Assembly (NCBI GenBank): GCA_029862725.1
Contig: JAOTWT010000100.1
Location: forward strand, 1 to 8,586
DNA length: 8,586 nt
Direction: 5' to 3'
Source: Acidobacteriota bacterium
GTDB taxonomy: Bacteria > Acidobacteriota > Blastocatellia > Pyrinomonadales > Pyrinomonadaceae
Part shown: piece by piece, positions 1 through 6,097 of the stretch
Position numbering within the stretch: position 1 is the first letter of the stretch
Layout of the letters: the number at the start of each line of letters is the position of its first letter
The notes under the pieces: generated by a model
Told to the model about the DNA's origin: nothing
The model's database searches: none
Seen by the model: only the letters and a program-made list of their open reading frames with translations
Position numbers and translations under genes: made by a program

Positions 1-361
1 CCCTGCGGTAAAGTATTCGAAATAGTGTTTCCCGCAACTTCCGGCAGGTCGGAGCCATCTTGGGTGACTCTGAAAGCAAAATATGGCGGCCCCTGTACTT
101 GCCTTCGGTTATCTGGTCATCAGAAGTGATGCGCGGAAGGCTGGACCTCGTATCATTAGGAGGCTTCCCGCGCCCTTTTGACGCACTCCGCCCCTGATGA
201 TTCTGTTTCCCGCCCTTGTAATCATTAAAACTCCGTTCGTTGGTGTTGTCCCGGTCATAGCGCCCTTTACCATAACCTTCCTCTTTCTCCCCGGATTTTG
301 TGTGCGATTTTTTTTGAGGTTTTTGGGGGTATTTGGGTGGCGATTTGCGTCGTTTTTGCAT
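1..361 (-). CDS. rsmD: RsmD-like 16S rRNA (guanine-N2) methyltransferase, N-terminal part, with long basic extension
   Basis: The frame is open from an ATG at 361-359 to the window edge, giving 120 codons with the C-terminus missing. An in-frame TGA at 370-368 lies just upstream, and no other ATG occurs before residue 102, so the start is well fixed. A weak ribosome site (TAAGG, 376-372) sits 10 bases away. Residues about 84-117 (QITEGKYRGRHI, then PTCRKLRETLFRIL) match the conserved opening of the RsmD family, in which a GK.RGR..L stretch is followed by RPT...VRE.LF.IL. RsmD methylates G966 of 16S rRNA using S-adenosylmethionine; the cofactor-binding and catalytic NPPY region would lie outside the window. 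Family members usually begin right at the GK.RGR segment. Here about 80 residues precede it, rich in Lys, Arg, Gly, Asn and Pro, probably disordered and possibly RNA-binding (inference). It follows recG on the same strand. Family assignment is moderately sure. Confidence 0.62.
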   Translation of the reverse strand, partial: MQKRRKSPPKYPQKPQKKSHTKSGEKEEGYGKGRYDRDNTNERSFNDYKGGKQNHQGRSASKGRGKPPNDTRSSLPRITSDDQITEGKYRGRHILLSESPKMAPTCRKLRETLFRILYRR

Positions 362-570
362 TAAAAATCAACCTTAAGTTATCAAATTTGTGGGATCCTA
401 ACCCTGAAATCACATCGAGATACCATTTCAGCGCTCTACAACTATGGGAGTGGCTTGCGCTAAAAGACCCTTGGCATCCGAGACGCATTTACAAAGCTCT
501 CTTTCGACTAGGGAGTCTTAATCAAGTCTAATATTTTAGCTGCATCCAGATCAAACAAGGATATTGCAAT

Positions 571-591
571 CTTGATTGATTCTAAATCAAG
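571..591. repeat. Small perfect inverted repeat in the recG-rsmD gap
   Basis: CTTGATT (571-577) and AATCAAG (585-591) are exact reverse complements separated by 7 bases. The site lies 20 bases past the recG stop in the 250-base AT-rich gap 362-611. The stem is AT-rich and no T-run follows on either strand, so it is a poor intrinsic terminator; it could be an operator or chance. I see no convincing gene or promoter in the rest of the gap. Confidence 0.3.
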
Positions 592-611
592 GGTCTCCGA
601 TTTAATCGCCG

Positions 612-2876
612 TCACCCAACTCCGTAAAACCTAAGTCGCGGGTCGGAAAGCATTTTATCGACAAGTTCGGCGGCCACGCCATCCGATGCATGCCGATCAA
701 AAAACCGGTCTGCCTCTTCTCGCGCCGTAAGCAGTATCGGGAGATCACGGATAATATTCGCGAGGCGGAATGATTGCAGCCCGGACTGGCGGGTCCCGAC
801 GATATCTCCTTGCCCTCTCAATTCCAGATCTTTTTCCGCGATCTCGAACCCGTCTGAGGAATCCTCCATGATTCCCAGCCGTTCCCGCGCCACCGCTGTT
901 TTCTTGACTCCGGCGAGCAACACGCAATACGACTGATCGGCCCCGCGCCCCACCCTTCCGCGCAGTTGGTGTAGCTGCGACAGGCCGAACCGTTCCGCAT
1001 GTTCGATTATCATCAGTGTCGCATTCGGAACGTCAACGCCGACCTCGATGACGGTTGTTGAAACAAGTATGTCGACCTTACCCGTCGTAAAACCGGCCAT
1101 CACCGCCTCTTTCTCGTCCGGTTTCATACGTCCGTGCAGGAGCCCAACCGATTTGCCGGGAAACGCATTGTCCTGCAACTCCTTGTACATATCGGTCGCT
1201 GCCTTCAGATCCAACTTCTCCGATTCCTCAATCAAAGGGTAGACGATATAGACCTGCCGGCCGGCCTTGATTTCACGTTCGATTCCCTTGTAAACGCCAT
1301 TTCGCTTGTCCTCGCCGACGACAACTGTTTTGACCGATGTCCTCCCGGGCGGCAGCTCGTCGATCAGGGAGACTTCGAGGTCGCCGTAAACAGTCATCGC
1401 AAGGGACCGCGGAATCGGTGTCGCCGTCATCACCAGAATGTCCGGATGTTCGGCGTTCTCGCGCAGTTCGGCCCTTTGCGCCACCCCGAAACGGTGTTGT
1501 TCGTCGATTATCGCAAGACCCAGTTTGTGAAACTCAACCGCATCCTGGATGAGCGCGTGGGTTCCGATCAGAAGCTCGGCGAATCCTGCTCGAATCTTCT
1601 TGTGAATGTCTTTTTTTGCGGTCTCCTTGAGGCTTCCCGTCAGCAGATCGATCTCTATATCCGATTTCGAAAACAGCCTCTTGGCGTTGCGAAAGTGTTG
1701 CTCCGCGAGAATTTCGGTGGGGGCCATCAGCACCGCCTGATAACCGTTCCTGACCGCGACGTAGGCGGCCATAAAGGCGACGATCGTTTTCCCGCTACCT
1801 ACATCGCCCTGGATCAAACGGTTCATTGGGCTGTTTGAGGCCATGTCATTGAAAATTTCTTCAACAACCCGTTTCTGCGCCCCAGTCAGCTTGAAAGGAA
1901 CGATGCGCGCGAGTTCGTCTTTTATCGCACGTGAGATTTCAAATGTCGGTCCTTTCGGTTCCGCGGCGATCAGTCCACGTTTGTAGCGCAGCGCAAAAGA
2001 TAGCCAGAAAAACTCTTCAAAGATCAGCCTGCGGTGCGCCTCGCTCCTCGCGTTGGCGTACTCCTCAAGCTTCGACTCATCGGGAGGAAAGTGAATTTCC
2101 TTAAGTGCCTCCGCCCTGGACACGAGCTTCAACCTCTGCGAGATTTGCCCGGGAAGCGATTCGTCAACCGAATCCTTGTCCAGATGCCCGAGAGCATCGA
2201 AGACGATTTCGCGGAGCCTCTTGGTCTGAAAATCGCCGAGTTTTCTGTAGACTGGCACGCGCCGGCCCACATGCACTGCGGCCAGTTCCGCAGGTGATTC
2301 GGCGTCCTCCACAAGTTCGGAGGGCTCCAACTCCACTTCGTCCTTCGCTTCATCAGGAAGTATTTCGAGCTCATCCGGCTTCTTGAGATTGAGCGCATAA
2401 GTGTTTCGGCGCGAGTCCCATTTCCACTCTCCAAATGCAATGAATCGGCTGCCCGGCCGGAACTTGTCTTTCCAAAACGAAATAATCCGGCGGGCGCTTT
2501 TGCCCGAAATGAACCACCATACGACGACCGGCTTCATCGCACGCTCTTTGTCGCTTGCCGTGATCTCAAAAATAAAAAGCGGCGGAGAACCTCGAGGCCT
2601 TCTCCGGCCAACCTGAAAACCGCCGGCGACCCGCGTGTAGAGTTCGACCGCCGCCTCTTTCCCTTCTTCGATCTGGTCCAGCGGCATGAGGTTTGACCGG
2701 TCTTCGTAACGCATCGGGTAGTACGCCAGAAGATCTTCGACCGTAGCATCCTTAAGATCTGGTTTTTGCGTATATGAGGCGATAGCGGCAGCTAATTTTC
2801 GCGACATCGGCTGTGAGATTCCCGCGATACCGCATTTTGAAAGTTCGATTAGTGAGGAATCGATTTTAAGCTTCAT
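612..2876 (-). CDS. recG: ATP-dependent DNA helicase RecG
   Basis: RecG is a superfamily 2 double-stranded DNA translocase that reverses stalled replication forks and processes branched recombination intermediates. Numbering from the ATG at 2876 (754 residues), the helicase motifs are complete: Walker A GDVGSGKT (357-364), motif Ia APTEILAEQH (385-394), motif II DEQH within IIDEQHRFG (458-461), motif III TATPIPR (484-490), and motif VI QLRGRVGRG (637-645). The RecG C-terminal signature ELRGQGDIVGTRQSG follows. The N-terminal half is the OB-fold wedge domain. The protein is about 60 residues longer than E. coli RecG (693), partly because of an acidic insertion near residues 175-199. A GTG at 2894 would add seven residues; an in-frame TAG lies two codons above it, so these are the only two reasonable starts. 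Neither has a clear ribosome site, and ATG is preferred. The gene lies 53 bases after the HExxH gene and is probably cotranscribed with it. Confidence 0.97.
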   Translation of the reverse strand: MKLKIDSSLIELSKCGIAGISQPMSRKLAAAIASYTQKPDLKDATVEDLLAYYPMRYEDRSNLMPLDQIEEGKEAAVELYTRVAGGFQVGRRRPRGSPPLFIFEITASDKERAMKPVVVWWFISGKSARRIISFWKDKFRPGSRFIAFGEWKWDSRRNTYALNLKKPDELEILPDEAKDEVELEPSELVEDAESPAELAAVHVGRRVPVYRKLGDFQTKRLREIVFDALGHLDKDSVDESLPGQISQRLKLVSRAEALKEIHFPPDESKLEEYANARSEAHRRLIFEEFFWLSFALRYKRGLIAAEPKGPTFEISRAIKDELARIVPFKLTGAQKRVVEEIFNDMASNSPMNRLIQGDVGSGKTIVAFMAAYVAVRNGYQAVLMAPTEILAEQHFRNAKRLFSKSDIEIDLLTGSLKETAKKDIHKKIRAGFAELLIGTHALIQDAVEFHKLGLAIIDEQHRFGVAQRAELRENAEHPDILVMTATPIPRSLAMTVYGDLEVSLIDELPPGRTSVKTVVVGEDKRNGVYKGIEREIKAGRQVYIVYPLIEESEKLDLKAATDMYKELQDNAFPGKSVGLLHGRMKPDEKEAVMAGFTTGKVDILVSTTVIEVGVDVPNATLMIIEHAERFGLSQLHQLRGRVGRGADQSYCVLLAGVKKTAVARERLGIMEDSSDGFEIAEKDLELRGQGDIVGTRQSGLQSFRLANIIRDLPILLTAREEADRFFDRHASDGVAAELVDKMLSDPRLRFYGVG

Positions 2877-2929
2877 GATGAAAAATGATAGCACAGGCTA
2901 TCAAGCCGAAGAGTGTCGCCTGGGCACTG

Positions 2930-3589
2930 TCAAAAGAGCCCAGAGATCTTGGGCCCGGCCGGTCGGATTGGTGGATCAGAAGCCGTTTCGAGCCTCGCAC
3001 CGGGTCTTTCGGGCGATAGACCGTAGTTGCGGCTGAGGCGGTCCCTGATTCCTTCCGGATCGACGCTGACATCAGACCCGGATTCTTTCAGAAGCCCGAG
3101 CCGGATTCCCTCGTCGGCATACTCTCCGCCGCGCCGCCTTAGATAGAGCGCGGCCGTTAGATGCGCCGAGTATTCCTTTTGAAATGCGGTCGGGTTAAAG
3201 AACTTAGCGACATCACCAAGCGATGCGGTAGAGAGCATCCGCGCGAAATCCAAAGCGTGTTTGCCCTCGTGCACGAGGGTTCCCTCGATACCCCTTTGGC
3301 CACCGGTATCGATCGTCTCGCGGGCGATATTGAGTCTTACATGCCGGGCCGCTTCTTTCAGGTCGAGCGTTCCCTTTTCGACCCTTTTACGCGCCCTCTT
3401 GTGATTTTCGAGTTGAACGCTGCCCGAACCTCGCACGACCGAAACGGGACCGACAAAGAGGTTTAGTTCTGTTTTCTCAATGAATCGGGCTATCGCGACC
3501 TGGAGCCGATCTCCGAAGTGTCGAATATCCCGCAGCGCCTGACCGATTTTTTGACGGTCTTGTTTCGAAACGTCTGCAAAGTATCGCAT
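2930..3589 (-). CDS. Orphan HExxH-motif protein, possible zinc metallopeptidase, function unknown
   Basis: I do not recognise this 219-residue protein as a named family. Residues 105-115 (LVHEGKHALDF) contain HEGKH (107-111), a match to the HExxH zinc and catalytic motif of gluzincin-type metallopeptidases. A following FQKEYSAH segment offers Glu139, 28 residues after the second His, as a plausible third zinc ligand. The N-terminal third is charged and probably helical, and the C-terminus (about 190-219) is Pro- and Gly-rich. No signal peptide or membrane segment is visible, so it is predicted cytoplasmic. The start is fixed by a TGA three codons upstream; the ribosome site is weak and lies inside a perfect inverted repeat. 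It ends 53 bases before recG on the same strand, suggesting an operon, but nothing ties it to RecG function. HExxH also arises by chance, so peptidase activity is inference. Codon use resembles its neighbours. Confidence 0.72.
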   Translation of the reverse strand: MRYFADVSKQDRQKIGQALRDIRHFGDRLQVAIARFIEKTELNLFVGPVSVVRGSGSVQLENHKRARKRVEKGTLDLKEAARHVRLNIARETIDTGGQRGIEGTLVHEGKHALDFARMLSTASLGDVAKFFNPTAFQKEYSAHLTAALYLRRRGGEYADEGIRLGLLKESGSDVSVDPEGIRDRLSRNYGLSPERPGARLETASDPPIRPAGPKISGLF

Positions 3590-3597
3590 AGCTGGTC

Positions 3598-3613
3598 AAA
3601 TGCCTTGGCATTT
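3598..3613. repeat. Perfect inverted repeat upstream of the HExxH gene
   Basis: AAATGCC (3598-3604) and GGCATTT (3607-3613) are exact reverse complements with a 2-base centre. The site begins 8 bases before the ATG at 3589-3587, and on the minus strand it contains AAGG, the only ribosome-site-like bases there. It could be a repressor operator, or an RNA hairpin (six pairs, CAAG loop) masking translation initiation. Its role is inference. Confidence 0.45.
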
Positions 3614-3762
3614 ATGAGACTTAAAAAATGAGACGCTCATGCCGGTTCACGCCTTCTTGCGAGTGTTTAAGAAAACAATATGAGCAAAAACACATCGACA
3701 ATGAATTGCCGCCTTGAAGTGTACATTTGACCCGCCGATTCATCAAAATGGCGAGCAGACAC

Positions 3763-3793
3763 AAAAAACAGGGATTCGAAATCCCCGTTTTTA
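3763..3793 (-). terminator. Rho-independent terminator of the atpDC operon
   Basis: On the minus strand a 13-pair stem is followed by a run of T. The plus-strand arms are 3764-3776 and 3780-3792 with a 3-base loop, and the stem core is GGGGATT/AATCCCT. The single imperfect position becomes a G-U wobble in the minus-strand transcript and would be an A-C mismatch on the plus strand, so the minus strand is favoured. It starts 28 bases after the atpC stop, as expected for the end of this operon. Confidence 0.85.
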
Positions 3794-3819
3794 CGATCAA
3801 CCCAGTTTTCAAGAGGTCT

Positions 3820-4218
3820 TTACTTTGCGCTCCCCAGTGCAAGTCTCGCCTGCGCCTTTTCAAGCTTTTCAAGCTCGACCTCGAATTCCTCTTCGGTTCC
3901 CTTCCACGCACCGAGCACTTTTTCCGAATCCGCTTTTTCCGATTGCGCCCCTTCGAGGTCAATCTCCTCTTTGTTTTCGGCAATATCGGCAAGGATTGAG
4001 ATCTTGTTGTCGCTTACCTCTACAAACCCTCCTGATATCACCAGCTTGTCGGTCTTTCCTGCGACCAAATAACTGAGTATCCCGGACCGCAGGATAGAGA
4101 TCAGAGGTGCGTGATTCGGAAGGATTCCAATCTCGCCTTTGGCTGTCGGGATGGTGACCAGGTCGGCCTTCACATCAACCACCTTTCTTTCGGGTGTGAC
4201 TATTTCGAGATTAATCAT
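3820..4218 (-). CDS. atpC: F-type ATP synthase epsilon subunit
   Basis: Epsilon is a central-stalk subunit of F1 that rotates with gamma and restrains ATP hydrolysis. The 132 residues show the family layout. An N-terminal beta-sandwich (about 1-85) opens with LEIVTPER and contains GEIGILPNHAPL (28-39) and ISGGFVEV (61-68). A charged helical C-terminal domain (about 88-129) follows, ending in LEKAQARLAL. Length is normal for the family. The ATG at 4218 is the natural start by homology, but no Shine-Dalgarno sequence precedes it; the place where one would sit is occupied by a degenerate heptad repeat. It follows atpD after 103 bases, is presumably on the same transcript, and is followed by a strong terminator. 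Confidence 0.97.
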   Translation of the reverse strand: MINLEIVTPERKVVDVKADLVTIPTAKGEIGILPNHAPLISILRSGILSYLVAGKTDKLVISGGFVEVSDNKISILADIAENKEEIDLEGAQSEKADSEKVLGAWKGTEEEFEVELEKLEKAQARLALGSAK

Positions 4219-4225
4219 ATCAATT

Positions 4226-4260
4226 GGTTCAAAGTCCCGGGTTCAAGGATCAAGGTTCAA
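4226..4260. repeat. Degenerate 7-base tandem repeat between atpD and atpC
   Basis: Reading the plus strand in steps of seven from 4226 gives GGTTCAA, AGTCCCG (diverged), GGTTCAA, GGATCAA and GGTTCAA. Three units are identical and one differs at a single base. On the coding (minus) strand the unit is TTGAACC. The block begins 8 bases before the atpC start codon and fills about a third of the 103-base gap. It may be an expanded simple repeat, or may affect atpC translation; its function is unknown. Confidence 0.6.
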
Positions 4261-4321
4261 AGCCTGGAACTTTCATTCCGATGTCCTGAACCTGATCAAT
4301 GATTCGCAATACAATTCAGGC

Positions 4322-5836
4322 CTACGCCTTCGCCGCCATGTTCTTGGCTTTTTCACGAGCTTCTTCGATCGTCCCGACCATATAGAATGCCTGTTCGGGC
4401 ATGTCGTCGCATTTACCATCGATGATCTCGCGGAAACCCTTGATCGTGTCCTCGATCTTTACGTAACGACCGGAGAGACCGGTAAACTGCTCGGCCACAA
4501 AGAACGGCTGCGAAAAGAATCTCTGGACCTTTCTCGCACGTGAAACGGTCAGTTTGTCCTCTTCGCTTAACTCGTCGAGTCCGAGAATAGCAATGATGTC
4601 CTGCAAATCCTTGTAGCGCTGCAGGATCTGTTTGACCTCCGTTGCCGTGTTGTAGTGCTCTTCGCCCACAATTTGCGGGTCGAGAATCCGCGAGTTTGAA
4701 GTCAGCGGATCGATCGCGGGATAAATCCCAAGCTCTACAATCTGCCTCGAAAGCGCCGAAACCGCATCGAGGTGCGCAAACGTCGTTGCGGGGGCCGGAT
4801 CGGTGTAATCGTCCGCCGGGACATAGACAGCCTGGATCGACGTAATCGCGCCGGTCTTTGTTGATGTAATCCGTTCCTGCATCTCGCCCATCTCGGTCGC
4901 GAGGTTCGGCTGGTAGCCAACCGCCGAGGGCATACGGCCAAGCAAAGCCGAGACTTCCGATCCTGCCTGCGTAAACCGGAAAATATTGTCGACGAAGAAA
5001 AGCACGTCGTTGCCCTGATCGCGGAAATGCTCGGCAACCGTGAGACCGGATAGAGCGACTCTCAAACGGGCCCCGGGGGGTTCGGTCATTTGGCCATAAA
5101 CCAATGCCACTTTCGATTCGCCGATCGATTTCATGTCGACCTTGGTCAGATCAAAACTGTGGTTCTTTTTAAAATCGTCATTGAATGCCTTGCCGTACTG
5201 GATAACCTCGGATTCGACCATCTCGCGAAGCAGGTCGTTTCCTTCTCGAGTACGCTCACCGACGCCCGCAAAAACCGAATATCCATCGCGTTCCTTCGCG
5301 ACGTTATTGATCAACTCCATGATCAATACCGTCTTGCCGACGCCGGCGCCGCCAAAGAGTCCGATTTTCCCTCCACGCAGGAAGGGTTGGACAAGGTCAA
5401 TCACCTTGATTCCCGTTTCAAACATCTCGAGTTCGGTCGCCTGCTCCTCAAATGAAGGAGGATGGGCATGAATCGGGGCCCGGGTCTCAGAATCCACCTT
5501 TCCCAATTCGTCGACCGGATCTCCGATCACGTTCATCACGCGACCGAGGGTCGCCGCGCCAACCGGAACCGTGATCGGCCCGGCAGTATCAATCACCTTC
5601 ATACCCCGGACCATGCCGTCGGTCGGGAGCATCGAAACAGCACGTACGCGGCCTTCGCCGAGATGCTGCTGAACTTCAGCAATGACATCAATCGTCTCAT
5701 CCGACTCGAAACCTTCCGAGGTCACACGCAAAGCCTGGTGAATCGGCGGCAAATAATTATCCGAAAATTCTACGTCCACAACCGGCCCGATTATCTGTAC
5801 TACCTTACCGACCTGTTGAGCTCCTTCGTTGGCCAT
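4322..5836 (-). CDS. atpD: F-type ATP synthase beta subunit (catalytic)
   Basis: Beta carries the catalytic nucleotide sites of F1, making ATP from ADP and phosphate on the cytoplasmic side of the membrane-bound enzyme. All key elements are present in the 504 residues: P-loop GGAGVGKT (162-169), GERTREGN with the catalytic Glu194 (193-200), Walker B segment LFFVDN (279-284), the conserved RMPSAVGYQP (301-310) and the DELSEED loop (421-427). The protein is about 40 residues longer than E. coli beta (460). Most of the excess is an insertion at about 212-241, between LREMVESE and KVALVYGQM. I recall a similar insertion in Bacteroidota beta subunits (not checked). The ATG at 5836 is supported by AAGGAG seven bases upstream. 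The gene pairs with atpC only; gamma and the other subunits are not upstream, so the ATP synthase genes are split in this genome. Confidence 0.99.
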   Translation of the reverse strand: MANEGAQQVGKVVQIIGPVVDVEFSDNYLPPIHQALRVTSEGFESDETIDVIAEVQQHLGEGRVRAVSMLPTDGMVRGMKVIDTAGPITVPVGAATLGRVMNVIGDPVDELGKVDSETRAPIHAHPPSFEEQATELEMFETGIKVIDLVQPFLRGGKIGLFGGAGVGKTVLIMELINNVAKERDGYSVFAGVGERTREGNDLLREMVESEVIQYGKAFNDDFKKNHSFDLTKVDMKSIGESKVALVYGQMTEPPGARLRVALSGLTVAEHFRDQGNDVLFFVDNIFRFTQAGSEVSALLGRMPSAVGYQPNLATEMGEMQERITSTKTGAITSIQAVYVPADDYTDPAPATTFAHLDAVSALSRQIVELGIYPAIDPLTSNSRILDPQIVGEEHYNTATEVKQILQRYKDLQDIIAILGLDELSEEDKLTVSRARKVQRFFSQPFFVAEQFTGLSGRYVKIEDTIKGFREIIDGKCDDMPEQAFYMVGTIEEAREKAKNMAAKA

Positions 5837-5843
5837 TAATCTA

Positions 5844-5849
5844 CTCCTT
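5844..5849 (-). promoter_or_regulatory. Strong Shine-Dalgarno site of atpD
   Basis: AAGGAG on the minus strand lies 7 bases from the atpD ATG. It decides the start and is the only strong ribosome site in the window, fitting the high synthesis expected for beta, a multi-copy subunit. Confidence 0.85.
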
Positions 5850-5877
5850 AAAAATTCTTCCTATTAACAAAGGATCG

Positions 5878-5906
5878 AGAATATCAACTTAGAATCCAAA
5901 ACGCAA
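5878..5906 (-). promoter_or_regulatory. Candidate promoter of atpDC
   Basis: On the minus strand TTGCGT (5906-5901) and TATTCT (5883-5878) are separated by 17 bases, about 40 bases before the atpD start. The matches to the sigma-70 consensus are 3/6 and 4/6. This is weak and rests on spacing and position. Confidence 0.25.
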
Positions 5907-5944
5907 AGCACGAAAACCTCCAATTCGATCATGCCAAAATCAGC

Positions 5945-6018
5945 TCACGGCGCGGTGTTTGCGGGTTGCTGCGGCAGGCCGCGGGCGGGCGGCGGACCTC
6001 CCCGCCGGTGTGCCGTGA
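5945..6018. repeat. GC-rich intergenic element framed by a 7-bp inverted repeat
   Basis: TCACGGC (5945-5951) and GCCGTGA (6012-6018) are exact reverse complements framing a 74-base block. I count 58 of 74 bases as G or C (about 78%), against AT-rich DNA on both sides. Inside are two further stems: GCGGC/GCCGC (5971-5982) and CGGCGG/CCGCCG (5990-5995 with 6002-6007, 6-base loop). It could fold as a three-way branched structure. No T-run follows, so it is not a standard terminator. It resembles REP- or MITE-like intergenic elements in form, but no coding capacity or second copy is seen here. Confidence 0.5.
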
Positions 6019-6031
6019 AGACTCCTATTCG

Positions 6032-6060
6032 TTGACACCGATTTACCCATTTAGTAGCGT
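6032..6060 (+). promoter_or_regulatory. Candidate promoter of the phoH-ybeY-zwf run
   Basis: A perfect TTGACA (6032-6037) is followed after 17 bases by TAGCGT (6055-6060). The latter keeps the most conserved T, A and final T of the -10 box. It lies about 40 bases before the phoH start. The better-looking TATAAC at 6060-6065 would need a 22-base spacer. Confidence 0.4.
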
Positions 6061-6097
6061 ATAACGAAATCTACAAATAGGGATTACCGACAATAAT

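Noticed and set aside
267..488. A 73-codon minus-strand open frame spanning the recG-rsmD gap.
   Set aside because: It overlaps the rsmD-like start in a different frame, has no ribosome site and no recognisable features.
1134..1838. A 234-codon open frame on the plus strand.
   Set aside because: It lies entirely antisense to the helicase core of recG, whose motifs are unmistakable. Its translation shows no recognisable domain.
2928..2933. TTGACA on the minus strand at the end of the HExxH gene, as a possible recG promoter.
   Set aside because: No acceptable -10 box lies 16-18 bases downstream.
3622..3640. ATGAG/CTCAT hairpin followed by T on the minus strand, as a second terminator.
   Set aside because: The stem is only five mostly AT pairs with a 3-base loop, and a strong terminator already lies upstream at 3763-3793.
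3764..3830. tRNA-like bases on the minus strand: CTTGAAA resembling an anticodon loop and TTCGAAT resembling a T-loop, with GCCA further on.
   Set aside because: The would-be T-stem does not pair around a 7-base loop, no acceptor stem exists, and the part resembling a T-arm is fully explained by the 13-pair terminator hairpin after atpC.
3621..3992. A 123-codon minus-strand open frame with a Lys/Arg-rich start.
   Set aside because: It overlaps the end of atpC in another frame and runs through the atp terminator. The basic composition comes from reading the Glu/Lys codons of atpC out of frame.
5090..5839. Several 112-125-codon plus-strand open frames over atpD.
   Set aside because: They are antisense shadows of a highly conserved gene, in keeping with its biased codon use.
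6032..6065. TTGACA paired with TATAAC as the phoH promoter.
   Set aside because: The 22-base spacer is too long for sigma-70. TAGCGT at 17 bases is the more credible partner, so it was reported instead.
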